Below are positions 1 through 5,056 of a stretch of DNA of 5,056 nucleotides, piece by piece. Position 1 is the first letter of the stretch. Each line of letters begins with the position of its first letter. The notes beneath the pieces were generated by a model that was given only the letters and a program-made list of their open reading frames with translations, searched no databases and was not told where the DNA came from. The stretch comes from an uncultured Brachyspira sp. (GTDB taxonomy: Bacteria; Spirochaetota; Brachyspiria; Brachyspirales; Brachyspiraceae): positions 1 to 5,056 of the forward strand of contig CAKVCJ010000155.1 in NCBI GenBank assembly GCA_934725655.1, written 5' to 3'. A program made the position numbers and the translations under genes.

Positions 1-128
1 AACCTTTGCTTGAGCCTTGTCCTAAATGTAATGGGCTTATGGTAGAGAAAAATATTAAAAACAAAGGATTGTTTAAAGTTTGTATCAAGGAAGATTGTGG
101 TTATTCAGAGGAAATAAAAGAAGAATAA
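1..128 (+). CDS. topA: C-terminal end of a zinc-ribbon protein, probably DNA topoisomerase I (partial)
   Basis: Only the 3' end is present: reading from base 3 gives 41 codons and a TAA at 126-128. Two cysteine pairs are visible, a CPKC followed about 20 residues later by C-x4-C (VCIKEDCGYSE), with a glycine/phenylalanine turn (KGLFKVC) between them. This is the layout of the C4 zinc ribbons that close many bacterial type IA topoisomerases, where they bind single-stranded DNA and help relax negative supercoils in the cytoplasm. The tail ends in a short acidic stretch (EEIKEE). The identification rests on the ribbon alone, since the catalytic TOPRIM and tyrosine domains lie outside the window; another zinc-ribbon protein is possible. 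The amidase reading frame starts inside this gene, so the two are probably in one transcript. Confidence 0.62.
   Translation, partial: PLLEPCPKCNGLMVEKNIKNKGLFKVCIKEDCGYSEEIKEE
63..68 (+). promoter_or_regulatory. Candidate ribosome binding site for the amidase TTG start
   Basis: AAAGGA lies 11 bases before the TTG at 80-82, inside the topA-like coding end. The amidase frame is closed by an in-frame TAA at 74-76, so only the TTG at 80 or the TTG at 95 can serve among the usual start codons. The purine run before TTG 95 (AAGGAA, 87-92) leaves only 2 bases of spacing, so this site and TTG 80 are the better pair, though 11 bases is long. Confidence 0.35.
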
Positions 129-1012
129 TATTATTTTTTGTATTAGCTCTATTTAATACTTGCTTTTTATACTCTCAGAATAATGATAAAATAAAATTAA
201 ACAATTTAAATATTACAGCAGAAGATTTAAAAAAGGCTTTTAACCCAGCAAAAAGTAAATTTGATTCTAAAGGCATCACAACAATAATAATAGACCCAGG
301 ACATGGCGGAAGAGATCCCGGTTCTATTGGTGTTGGAAAGATATATGAAAAAGATATAGTTTTATCATTTTCTTTGGAGCTTAAAAAAGAATTGGAAAAT
401 ATACTTCCAAATGTCAAGATAGTATTAACAAGAACAAATGACACTTACCCCACTCTTGCAGAGCGTTTTGAAATAGCAAATACTGCGGCAAAAATCAATA
501 CAGAAAAAGCAAATAATGCATTATTAATAAGCGTGCATGCTAATGCTTCATTAAGTTCTAGTGCTAAGGGTTTTGAGGCTTATTTTGTGAGTGCTCAGGA
601 ATCGAGTGAATATGCGAGGGCTGTATCTATGTTTGAAAATAATGCTTTAGTTAAATTTGATAAAATAGATTCAGCTAAATATGAAGACTATTCATCTCAA
701 ATCACTCATAATTATATGCTAATAGAGCAGTATCAAAAAGAAAGCAGAATATTAGCAGAGTCTATTGCAGATGAGGTGCATAAAGTATCTGGCGTAGAAA
801 AAAGAACAAAGCCTGTGCAAAATGCATTATTTTATGTTTTGAAAGGTGCAATAATGCCTTCTACGCTTATAGAAATTGGATTTATCACAAATGCCGATGA
901 TGCTAAGTTTTTAAAAAATAAAGAGACAAGGCTAAAAATGGTAAAAGCCACAGCGAAAGGCGTAAAAAAATATATAGAGCTTTATGACGACACCAAAGGT
1001 TTTACAAAATAA
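80..1012 (+). CDS. N-acetylmuramoyl-L-alanine amidase (Amidase_3, AmiC-type catalytic domain)
   Basis: This zinc hydrolase cuts the bond between N-acetylmuramic acid and the stem peptide of peptidoglycan, usually for cell separation, and acts outside the inner membrane. The catalytic domain spans about residues 67-302. The zinc ligands are visible as H75 (DPGHGGRDPG), E90 (IYEKDIVL) and H153 (SVHANA), and the catalytic glutamate as E265 (LIEIGFITN). Residues 13-33 form a signal sequence (KRR, then a hydrophobic run to LYSQ); there is no clear lipobox. No AMIN targeting domain is present, since only about 35 residues separate the signal from the domain. Residues about 173-225 are a helical insert in the position of the autoinhibitory helix of AmiA/B/C enzymes, which suggests control by an activator of the EnvC/NlpD kind. 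The start is a TTG overlapping the upstream gene by 49 bases; 310 residues result. Family call is firm; the exact start is not. Confidence 0.9.
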   Translation: MYQGRLWLFRGNKRRIILFFVLALFNTCFLYSQNNDKIKLNNLNITAEDLKKAFNPAKSKFDSKGITTIIIDPGHGGRDPGSIGVGKIYEKDIVLSFSLELKKELENILPNVKIVLTRTNDTYPTLAERFEIANTAAKINTEKANNALLISVHANASLSSSAKGFEAYFVSAQESSEYARAVSMFENNALVKFDKIDSAKYEDYSSQITHNYMLIEQYQKESRILAESIADEVHKVSGVEKRTKPVQNALFYVLKGAIMPSTLIEIGFITNADDAKFLKNKETRLKMVKATAKGVKKYIELYDDTKGFTK

Positions 1013-1016
1013 TCAT

Positions 1017-1055
1017 AATATATTAAAAAATAAAATAGATATATTCCTTTTTTTT
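1017..1055 (+). terminator. Weak AT-only hairpin followed by a T-run, possible terminator after the amidase
   Basis: AATATAT at 1017-1023 pairs with ATATATT at 1039-1045 around a 15-base loop, followed after CC by eight T (1048-1055). It begins 5 bases after the amidase stop. With no G-C pair in the stem it would be a poor intrinsic terminator, and such pairing arises easily by chance in sequence this AT-rich. The 82 bases between the amidase and the next start also hold several TATA-like hexamers, for example TATATT at 1065-1070, but no convincing -35 partner. Confidence 0.25.
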
Positions 1056-1084
1056 GTATATACTTATATTTGAAATATTAATAT

Positions 1085-1088
1085 GGAG
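1085..1088 (+). promoter_or_regulatory. Shine-Dalgarno that fixes the lipoprotein start at 1095
   Basis: GGAG stands 6 bases before the ATG at 1095-1097. It directly follows and shares its first G with an upstream in-frame ATG (1083-1085). That earlier ATG has no ribosome binding site of its own and would add MEFL in front of the basic MKKEY start of the signal peptide. The ATG at 1095 is therefore the likely start. Confidence 0.8.
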
Positions 1089-1094
1089 TTTTTA

Positions 1095-2936
1095 ATGAAA
1101 AAAGAGTATATTATTACTATTATTTCATTGTTGATTTTTATGTCTTGTAATAATTTTAATAATAATTCTAAAAAAGTTTACCCTGAAGGTGAGATTAATT
1201 TTACTATAGTTGAAACTACAGATATACATGGAATGATTTTCCCTTATAATTTTATTACAGATAAAGAAGAGAATACTTCTATGGCTCAGGTGATAACATA
1301 TATAAAAAAATTAAAAAATGAAGATAAAACTATATTATTACTAGATAATGGAGATTCTCTTCAGGGGCAGCCTACGGTTTATTATTATAACTTTGTTGCT
1401 ACTAATGAGCCTCATATATGGTCAGAAGTGCTTAATTATATGAATTATGATGCTGTTGGAGTGGGCAATCATGATGTTGAGGCTGGTCATAATGTTTATG
1501 ATAAAATAGTAAAAGAGATAAAAGCACCTTTAATTTGTGCTAACTTGGTAGATGAAAAAACAAAAAATCCTTATTTTAAGCCATACATTATCATAGAAAA
1601 AAATAATCTAAAAATAGCAATACTTGGTTTAATAGAGCCTGCAATAGATAGGCAATTGCCAAAAGTATTATATGAAGGATTGGCTGTAGAAGATATGGTT
1701 GAATCAGCAAAAAAATGGATAAAAATTATCAAACAAAAAGAAAATCCTGATATTGTTATAGGGCTTTTTCATGCTGGTGCTAATTACACAGAAGATAAAG
1801 AAACTTTCAAAAATGAAAATGCTAGTCAATTAGTGGCAGAGCAAGTTGATGGTTTTGATATTATACTTGTAGGTCATGACCATCAGGGTTGGTCTGGTTT
1901 AGGTTATGATGAAGCTGCTAAACAAAAAACTAAAGAAGTAAAAAGTACAAGCGGCAAAGTTGTGCCTATATTTGGAGGGGTTAATTCGGCAAGATTTATA
2001 GCCTCTATTGATGTGAGTATGATTTATACTAACAATGCTTGGGATATTAAGTTTAAAGGCGAGTTAGTAGATGTTTCAAAGTATGAGGCAGATAAAGAGT
2101 TTTTAGATAATTTTGATTCTTCTAAAAAGGCTATACAAACTTGGGTGAGCCGTGATATTGGTAATTTGAATACTAAACTTACTTCTGATGAGGCTATGTT
2201 TGGAGACAGTTATTTTTTAAGTTTTGTACACAAGTTAGAGTTTGCTATAGCTAAAGATGAATTGGGGGAGGATATTGACGTTAGTTTTGCTGCTCCTTTA
2301 AGTAAAGATGCTGTTTTAAATAATGGGGTTGTAAGGGTGAGAGATATGTTTAGCCTTTATCCTTATGAGAATTTCTTTTATGTGATGAAATTAACAGGCA
2401 GGCAAATAAAAGATGTTATGGAATATTCTTATGGTAGGTGGTTTAATACTATGACTAATATTAATGACCATTTAATAGCATTCAAAAAAGATGCAAATGG
2501 AGATTTAATATTTAATAACAGATATAATTCTTATGACACAATTACACCTATTTATAATTATGAAAGTGTTGGAGGAATTAATTATACTGTTGATGTAACT
2601 AAGCCTATGGGAAAAAAAATTACAATAGAATCTTTTACTGACGGAAGAGCTTTTGAATTAGACAAAGAATATAAAGTAGCCATTAACTCTTATAGAGGAA
2701 GCGTCGGCGGCGGGCATTTATCACAAGGAGCTAAAATAGATTTAAAAACTTTGCAAAATATGGATTTGGTATTAAAAGCCACAGATAAAGATTTAAGATA
2801 TTATATTATAGATTGGTTTGAAAAACAAAATTCTGCTATTACGGTTGAAAAACTTAATAATTGGAAGGCAGTGCCGGAAAATTATATTGATGCTGGAAAG
2901 AAAAAAGATTATCAGTTTTTATATCCAAATAATTAA
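1095..2936 (+). CDS. 5'-nucleotidase / UshA-superfamily lipoprotein (metallophosphatase plus 5'-nucleotidase C-terminal domain)
   Basis: Two-domain, metal-dependent phosphoesterase, probably lipid-anchored on the outer face of a membrane, where relatives release phosphate from nucleotides or related phosphate esters. With the start at 1095 it has 613 residues. The signal peptide runs MKKEY..LLIFMSC with C18 as the likely lipidated cysteine. The metallophosphatase motifs are all present: D43-x-H45 (TTDIHG), GDSLQG with D87, GNHD at 124-127, H226 (FHAG) and GHDH at 260-263. The C-terminal nucleotidase domain covers about residues 350-610, with YPYENFF at 422-428, a KLTGRQIKD segment and GGINYTVD at 493-500. 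The usual N-x-GGIR substrate-binding segment is replaced by FAAPLSKDA (398-406). I recall this form from 2',3'-cyclic-nucleotide phosphodiesterase/5'-nucleotidase annotations in Bacteroidetes, so the true substrate is open. It stands alone, 82 bases after the amidase, and ends at a strong terminator. Confidence 0.88.
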   Translation: MKKEYIITIISLLIFMSCNNFNNNSKKVYPEGEINFTIVETTDIHGMIFPYNFITDKEENTSMAQVITYIKKLKNEDKTILLLDNGDSLQGQPTVYYYNFVATNEPHIWSEVLNYMNYDAVGVGNHDVEAGHNVYDKIVKEIKAPLICANLVDEKTKNPYFKPYIIIEKNNLKIAILGLIEPAIDRQLPKVLYEGLAVEDMVESAKKWIKIIKQKENPDIVIGLFHAGANYTEDKETFKNENASQLVAEQVDGFDIILVGHDHQGWSGLGYDEAAKQKTKEVKSTSGKVVPIFGGVNSARFIASIDVSMIYTNNAWDIKFKGELVDVSKYEADKEFLDNFDSSKKAIQTWVSRDIGNLNTKLTSDEAMFGDSYFLSFVHKLEFAIAKDELGEDIDVSFAAPLSKDAVLNNGVVRVRDMFSLYPYENFFYVMKLTGRQIKDVMEYSYGRWFNTMTNINDHLIAFKKDANGDLIFNNRYNSYDTITPIYNYESVGGINYTVDVTKPMGKKITIESFTDGRAFELDKEYKVAINSYRGSVGGGHLSQGAKIDLKTLQNMDLVLKATDKDLRYYIIDWFEKQNSAITVEKLNNWKAVPENYIDAGKKKDYQFLYPNN

Positions 2937-2940
2937 TAAA

Positions 2941-2981
2941 AAAAAGCAGAGACCATTATATTATTTTAGTTTCTGCTTTTT
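2941..2981. terminator. Bidirectional intrinsic terminator between convergent genes
   Basis: AAAAAGCAGA (2941-2950) pairs perfectly with TCTGCTTTTT (2972-2981). Three further inner pairs (G-T, A-T, C-G) bring the stem to 13 bp around a 15-base loop. On the + strand the stem runs into five T and then ATTGTATTTT, starting 4 bases after the nucleotidase stop. On the - strand the same stem ends in an eight-base T-run (complement of 2937-2944). It can therefore stop transcription from the lipoprotein gene and from the PTS pair, whose last stop lies about 117 bases to the right. Confidence 0.85.
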
Positions 2982-3097
2982 ATTGTATTTTAAGTTATTT
3001 TTTAGTATCAATTTTTTAATACTATTTTTGTAAAATAAAAAATTAGTGTTTTTAAACAAATATTTTTGATAAAATTTAATTTTTTAATCTTAATAAA
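2982..3097. other. AT-rich gap between the convergent genes, no gene seen
   Basis: This 116-base stretch is almost pure A and T. It contains one short inverted repeat, TAGTAT at 3003-3008 with ATACTA at 3019-3024, followed on the + strand by TTTTTG; it could be a weak backup terminator for the lipoprotein gene but is only 6 bp. Short frames running in from both sides are shadows of the neighbouring genes. No RNA gene or promoter could be supported. Confidence 0.5.
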
Positions 3098-3400
3098 TTA
3101 CTTGTTTTTTAATTCTTCTAAATATCCTGAAGTTTCAAGTTTTTGTTTAAACTCTTCTTCAGATAAAATATTTTTTATACCTATTAACTTAATACCCTTA
3201 TCTTCTACATATTTTATCTTATCAACAAAACTATTAGGACAGAAAATTAAATCATAATTTTCTATTTTATCATTTCTTAAATCAGAATGATTAATTTCTA
3301 AGTTTTCTATTCCCAAATTTTTTAAAATAACTTGAACTTTTTCTTTCATCATTAAACTTGTGCCAGTACCATTAGCACAAATAACTAATACTTTTAACAT
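3098..3400 (-). CDS. PTS system EIIB component, ascorbate/lactose (UlaB/SgaB-like) type
   Basis: Small cytoplasmic phosphocarrier of the sugar phosphotransferase system: it takes phosphate from EIIA onto a cysteine and passes it to the incoming sugar at EIIC. At 100 residues it has the normal length of a free-standing EIIB. The phosphorylation loop is at the N-terminus, VLVICANGTGTSLMMK, with C8 as the active cysteine directly after the first beta strand; the small-residue loop after it is typical of the ascorbate-type EIIB fold. Later segments (YDLIFCPNSF, GIKLIGIKNILS) match the remaining strands of the fold. The ATG at 3400 is preceded by a strong Shine-Dalgarno. The gene follows EIIA by 19 bases and is the last of its transcript. 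No EIIC follows: the next gene is convergent. The sugar cannot be named from this sequence; UlaB-like resemblance does not prove ascorbate. Confidence 0.88.
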   Translation of the reverse strand: MLKVLVICANGTGTSLMMKEKVQVILKNLGIENLEINHSDLRNDKIENYDLIFCPNSFVDKIKYVEDKGIKLIGIKNILSEEEFKQKLETSGYLEELKNK

Positions 3401-3406
3401 AATTAT

Positions 3407-3413
3407 CTCCTTT
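3407..3413 (-). promoter_or_regulatory. Strong Shine-Dalgarno for PTS EIIB
   Basis: Reading the - strand, AAAGGAG stands 6 bases before the ATG at 3400 and fills most of the 19-base gap behind the EIIA stop. The contrast with EIIA, which has no such site, is notable: within one transcript EIIB has the far better ribosome binding site. Confidence 0.85.
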
Positions 3414-3419
3414 TTTTAT

Positions 3420-3851
3420 TTAAATTAAATTTAAAATCTCTTTTTCTTGCAAATCTTCTTTTATTAATTTATCTATTTTTTCATTGTCGCATAAAAAATT
3501 TGCAAGCTCTAATAAAGCATCTTGATGAGCATTAGAATCTTCCGCCGCCAAAGTAAAAAATAAATAAATCTTCTTATCCGTCTGATAAAAATCTACTCCC
3601 TTTCTTACTTTTAATAAACTAATCCCATTTTTTATTACCCCATCTTCAGCCCTTGCATGAGGCATTGCCGCATTATCCCTAAGAACAATGTAATTTCCAT
3701 ATTTATAAATATTATCAATTATCGCTTGAATATATCTTTTTTCTATACAACCGTTATTTAATAAAATCTCAGCTGCAATATATATAGCTTCTTCCCAATT
3801 AGAGATGCTGTCTACTATTTTTATGTTATTTTTTAATAATTCTTTTAACAT
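3420..3851 (-). CDS. PTS system EIIA component, fructose/mannitol superfamily (UlaC/SgaA-like)
   Basis: Cytoplasmic phosphocarrier that accepts phosphate from HPr on a histidine and hands it to EIIB. The protein has 143 residues, a single EIIA domain over nearly its whole length. The active site is H65 in NAAMPHARAEDG, the P-H-A-R signature of this superfamily, and a second histidine (H109, in SNAHQDALLEL) sits where the family usually has its helper histidine. The N-terminus (MLKELLKNNIKIVDSISNWEEAI) aligns well with family members, so the ATG at 3851 is probably right even though no Shine-Dalgarno precedes it. No PRD or helix-turn-helix region is attached, so this is not a regulator fusion. 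It is followed after 19 bases by EIIB, and the two are surely co-transcribed. A 12-bp hairpin lies 21 bases upstream. Confidence 0.9.
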   Translation of the reverse strand: MLKELLKNNIKIVDSISNWEEAIYIAAEILLNNGCIEKRYIQAIIDNIYKYGNYIVLRDNAAMPHARAEDGVIKNGISLLKVRKGVDFYQTDKKIYLFFTLAAEDSNAHQDALLELANFLCDNEKIDKLIKEDLQEKEILNLI

Positions 3852-3872
3852 TATTTATATATTATTAATATA

Positions 3873-3905
3873 ATAATAGGGCTTCTACAAAAAAAGCCCT
3901 ATTAT
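3873..3905 (-). terminator. Perfect 12-bp hairpin between the flavoprotein and PTS EIIA; terminator or leader element
   Basis: ATAATAGGGCTT (3873-3884) and AAGCCCTATTAT (3894-3905) are exact reverse complements around a 9-base loop. The stem has four G-C pairs at its core in an otherwise AT-only region, so chance pairing is unlikely. It lies 31 bases after the flavoprotein stop and 21 bases before the EIIA start, both on the - strand. The most economical reading is an intrinsic terminator for the gyrB-flavoprotein transcript. However, the bases after the stem on the - strand are mixed A/T (ATTAATAATATATAAATA) with no T-run, which weakens this. It could instead act as a leader structure or processing site for the PTS transcript. 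Confidence 0.55.
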
Positions 3906-3936
3906 ATATATGAAATTAATTTTTATTATTATCTTT

Positions 3937-4893
3937 TCACATTAAACTATATATATGCTCTACTATATCAAAACCAGCATTCAAAGCTTTAGCAATAGAA
4001 CCTCCAGATTTATATAGTATATCTCCAGCTATAAATAAATTTTTAACAGAGCTTTCATGTTTATCATTAACTATAGGCACCCCATTTTCATCTAACTCTA
4101 TATCGCATCTTTTTAAGAAATCTATCGGAGCAACTCCGCCTAAAGCATATATTACTCTATCATAAACATCTTCTGTTCCATCGGCATAATTAACTAAAAC
4201 TTTTCCCTCTTTATCTTTAATAGAACTTATATCAACACCCAATTTAGGCTTAACTTTTCCGCTTGCTATATCTTCTTTAATAGTTTCTAAGTTCTTCTCA
4301 TTAGGCCTTGTAAACTCAGCCTTTCTGTAATTAATTGTAACATCATTATCTTTACCTAAAAGATAAGCATATTCAACAGCAGAGTTTCCTCCTCCAACTA
4401 CTAATACTTTTTCATTTTCTTTGCATTTGTAAATATTAAAGTTTACAACATTATTTAAGCTTGGAGGTATAGGATAATCTGGTCTATTGGGTCTTCCCAT
4501 CTTGCCAATAGAAGCTACAACATATTTAGAAGTATATTTTTTATTATCAACAGTAGTAACTTCTAAATATTCCCCATTTTTTTTAATATGTTCAACTTCC
4601 GTATTAAACATAGCTTCAATATAGTTTCCAAATAAACATTCGCTGAATAAATCTAATACATCTCCTTTAGTTGCAGTTTCAAATTTTATATTTCCTTTTA
4701 AATCTAAAGCTTCACCTTTATAATCTTTATCAACTCTTTTGTCATCTTTATAAAACTTTCTAATAGTAGTAGAATGATTGTCCCCTTTCTCTATGAGAAG
4801 CACTTTCTTCATCTGAAGTATAGCCGCCTCAACAGCAGCAGCAATTCCCCCAGGGCCTCCTCCTACTATAATTAAATCATATATGTTATCCAT
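3937..4893 (-). CDS. FAD/NAD(P)-dependent oxidoreductase, YpdA/FqrB-like (thioredoxin-reductase fold without CxxC)
   Basis: Cytoplasmic two-domain flavoprotein of 318 residues, the usual size of thioredoxin-reductase-like enzymes. The N-terminal FAD dinucleotide fold is clear (IIVGGGPGGIAAAVEA, 8-23, ending at E35), the NAD(P)H fold follows (VLVVGGGNSAVEYA, 163-176), an ALGG segment comes after it, and the closing FAD motif is LFIAGDI at 286-292. Thioredoxin reductase carries its redox CxxC just before the NADPH fold; here that place reads YKCKENEK with one cysteine (C157), so it cannot be a standard thioredoxin reductase. The stretch TIRKFYKDDKRVDKDYKG (43-60) resembles what I recall of the Helicobacter/Campylobacter FqrB (flavodoxin:quinone reductase) and YpdA proteins. 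A flavodoxin-, quinone- or disulfide-reducing role is inferred, not shown. It starts 23 bases after gyrB with an overlapping translation signal, so the two are likely co-transcribed. Confidence 0.85.
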   Translation of the reverse strand: MDNIYDLIIVGGGPGGIAAAVEAAILQMKKVLLIEKGDNHSTTIRKFYKDDKRVDKDYKGEALDLKGNIKFETATKGDVLDLFSECLFGNYIEAMFNTEVEHIKKNGEYLEVTTVDNKKYTSKYVVASIGKMGRPNRPDYPIPPSLNNVVNFNIYKCKENEKVLVVGGGNSAVEYAYLLGKDNDVTINYRKAEFTRPNEKNLETIKEDIASGKVKPKLGVDISSIKDKEGKVLVNYADGTEDVYDRVIYALGGVAPIDFLKRCDIELDENGVPIVNDKHESSVKNLFIAGDILYKSGGSIAKALNAGFDIVEHIYSLM

Positions 4894-4905
4894 ATTATTT
4901 TTATT

Positions 4906-4912
4906 CTCCTTT
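4906..4912 (-). promoter_or_regulatory. Shine-Dalgarno for the flavoprotein gene
   Basis: On the - strand AAAGGAG lies 12 bases before the ATG at 4893 and begins 4 bases after the gyrB stop codon. The spacing is long but the match is good, and no other start codon fits closer in frame. The tight position behind gyrB leaves no room for a separate promoter and supports one transcript. Confidence 0.7.
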
Positions 4913-4916
4913 TTTA

Positions 4917-5056
4917 TTATATATCAAGATTTTTAACATATTTAGCGTTAGCCTCGATAAACTCTCTTCTCGGCTTAACCTCATCGCCCATAAGCATAGA
5001 GAATAATTGATCTGCCTTTTCAGCATCTTCTGTTAATACCTGATACATAAGTCTTG
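4917..5056 (-). CDS. gyrB: DNA gyrase subunit B, C-terminal end (partial)
   Basis: Only the last 45 codons and the TAA (4917-4919) are in the window; the gene continues past the right edge. GyrB is the ATPase subunit of DNA gyrase, which with GyrA introduces negative supercoils. The tail reads [16 protein letters not shown], then [17 protein letters not shown] and [13 protein letters not shown]-x-V-x-PRR-x-FI followed by N-A-x-Y-V-x-N-L-D-I is the near-invariant end of bacterial GyrB and fits it better than the paralogue ParE. The C-terminus is therefore complete and intact. The neighbouring flavoprotein gene follows after 23 bases on the same strand. Confidence 0.93.
   Translation of the reverse strand, partial: RLMYQVLTEDAEKADQLFSMLMGDEVKPRREFIEANAKYVKNLDI

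Noticed and set aside
175..444. 89-codon open frame on the - strand
   Set aside because: It lies wholly opposite the amidase catalytic domain, whose zinc motifs are intact, and has no ribosome binding site or recognisable motif; it is a shadow frame.
1054..1081. TTGTAT with TATTAA 16 bases later as a promoter for the lipoprotein gene
   Set aside because: The resulting transcript would begin at or inside the Shine-Dalgarno at 1085-1088, so it could not give a normal leader; the hexamers are also weak.
1083..1094. Upstream ATG at 1083 as start of the lipoprotein
   Set aside because: It has no ribosome binding site, and the GGAG that overlaps its last base is ideally spaced for the ATG at 1095, which also gives a standard signal-peptide start.
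2818..3033. 71-codon open frame on the + strand crossing the lipoprotein end
   Set aside because: It overlaps the conserved end of the lipoprotein gene in another frame and then runs through the terminator; its lysine- and phenylalanine-rich make-up is what AT-rich DNA gives by chance.
3066..3257. 63-codon open frame on the + strand
   Set aside because: It is antisense to PTS EIIB, whose family features and Shine-Dalgarno are clear; no independent support.
3901..3906. TATAAT on the - strand as a promoter for PTS EIIA
   Set aside because: No acceptable -35 hexamer lies 16-18 bases upstream, and TATA-like hexamers are expected often in such AT-rich sequence. It would also start the transcript inside the hairpin. 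Kept only as a remark.
3937..4893. Thioredoxin reductase (trxB)
   Set aside because: The fold matches, but the CxxC redox pair expected just before the NAD(P)H-binding motif is absent; only a single cysteine (C157) is there.

Overview
The window is a strongly AT-rich chromosomal segment with six protein genes or gene ends and no RNA gene, insertion sequence, CRISPR array or phage signal. It suggests an anaerobic, AT-rich bacterium with a Gram-negative-type envelope. The best guess is a Brachyspira-like intestinal spirochaete, an inference from base composition, the loose lipoprotein signal and the gene set; AT-rich Campylobacterota or Fusobacteria are not excluded by sequence alone.

Layout: two inward-pointing blocks converge at about 2940-3100. 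The left block, on the + strand, is the last 41 codons of a gene ending in a zinc ribbon (probably topA, topoisomerase I), a zinc-dependent N-acetylmuramoyl-L-alanine amidase whose start overlaps that gene, and a lipoprotein of the 5'-nucleotidase/UshA superfamily. The right block, on the - strand and read from the right edge, is the 3' end of gyrB, a flavoprotein of the thioredoxin-reductase fold without the redox CxxC (YpdA/FqrB type), a perfect 12-bp hairpin, then a PTS EIIA gene and a PTS EIIB gene of the ascorbate/lactose type. A GC-containing hairpin with T-runs on both sides (2941-2981) ends both blocks.

How the genes fit together: the amidase and the nucleotidase-like lipoprotein both act outside the cytoplasm, one on peptidoglycan and one probably on phosphorylated nutrients. 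The flavoprotein sits 23 bases behind gyrB with its own Shine-Dalgarno and is probably co-transcribed with it. EIIA and EIIB form a two-gene phosphorelay, but no membrane EIIC lies beside them, so the transporter or regulatory target they serve must be elsewhere.

This is mostly ordinary housekeeping sequence. I found no convincing new biological system. The points most worth a second look are the EIIA-EIIB pair without EIIC, the hairpin and missing Shine-Dalgarno before EIIA, the altered substrate-binding motif in the nucleotidase-like protein, and the overlapping TTG start of the amidase.
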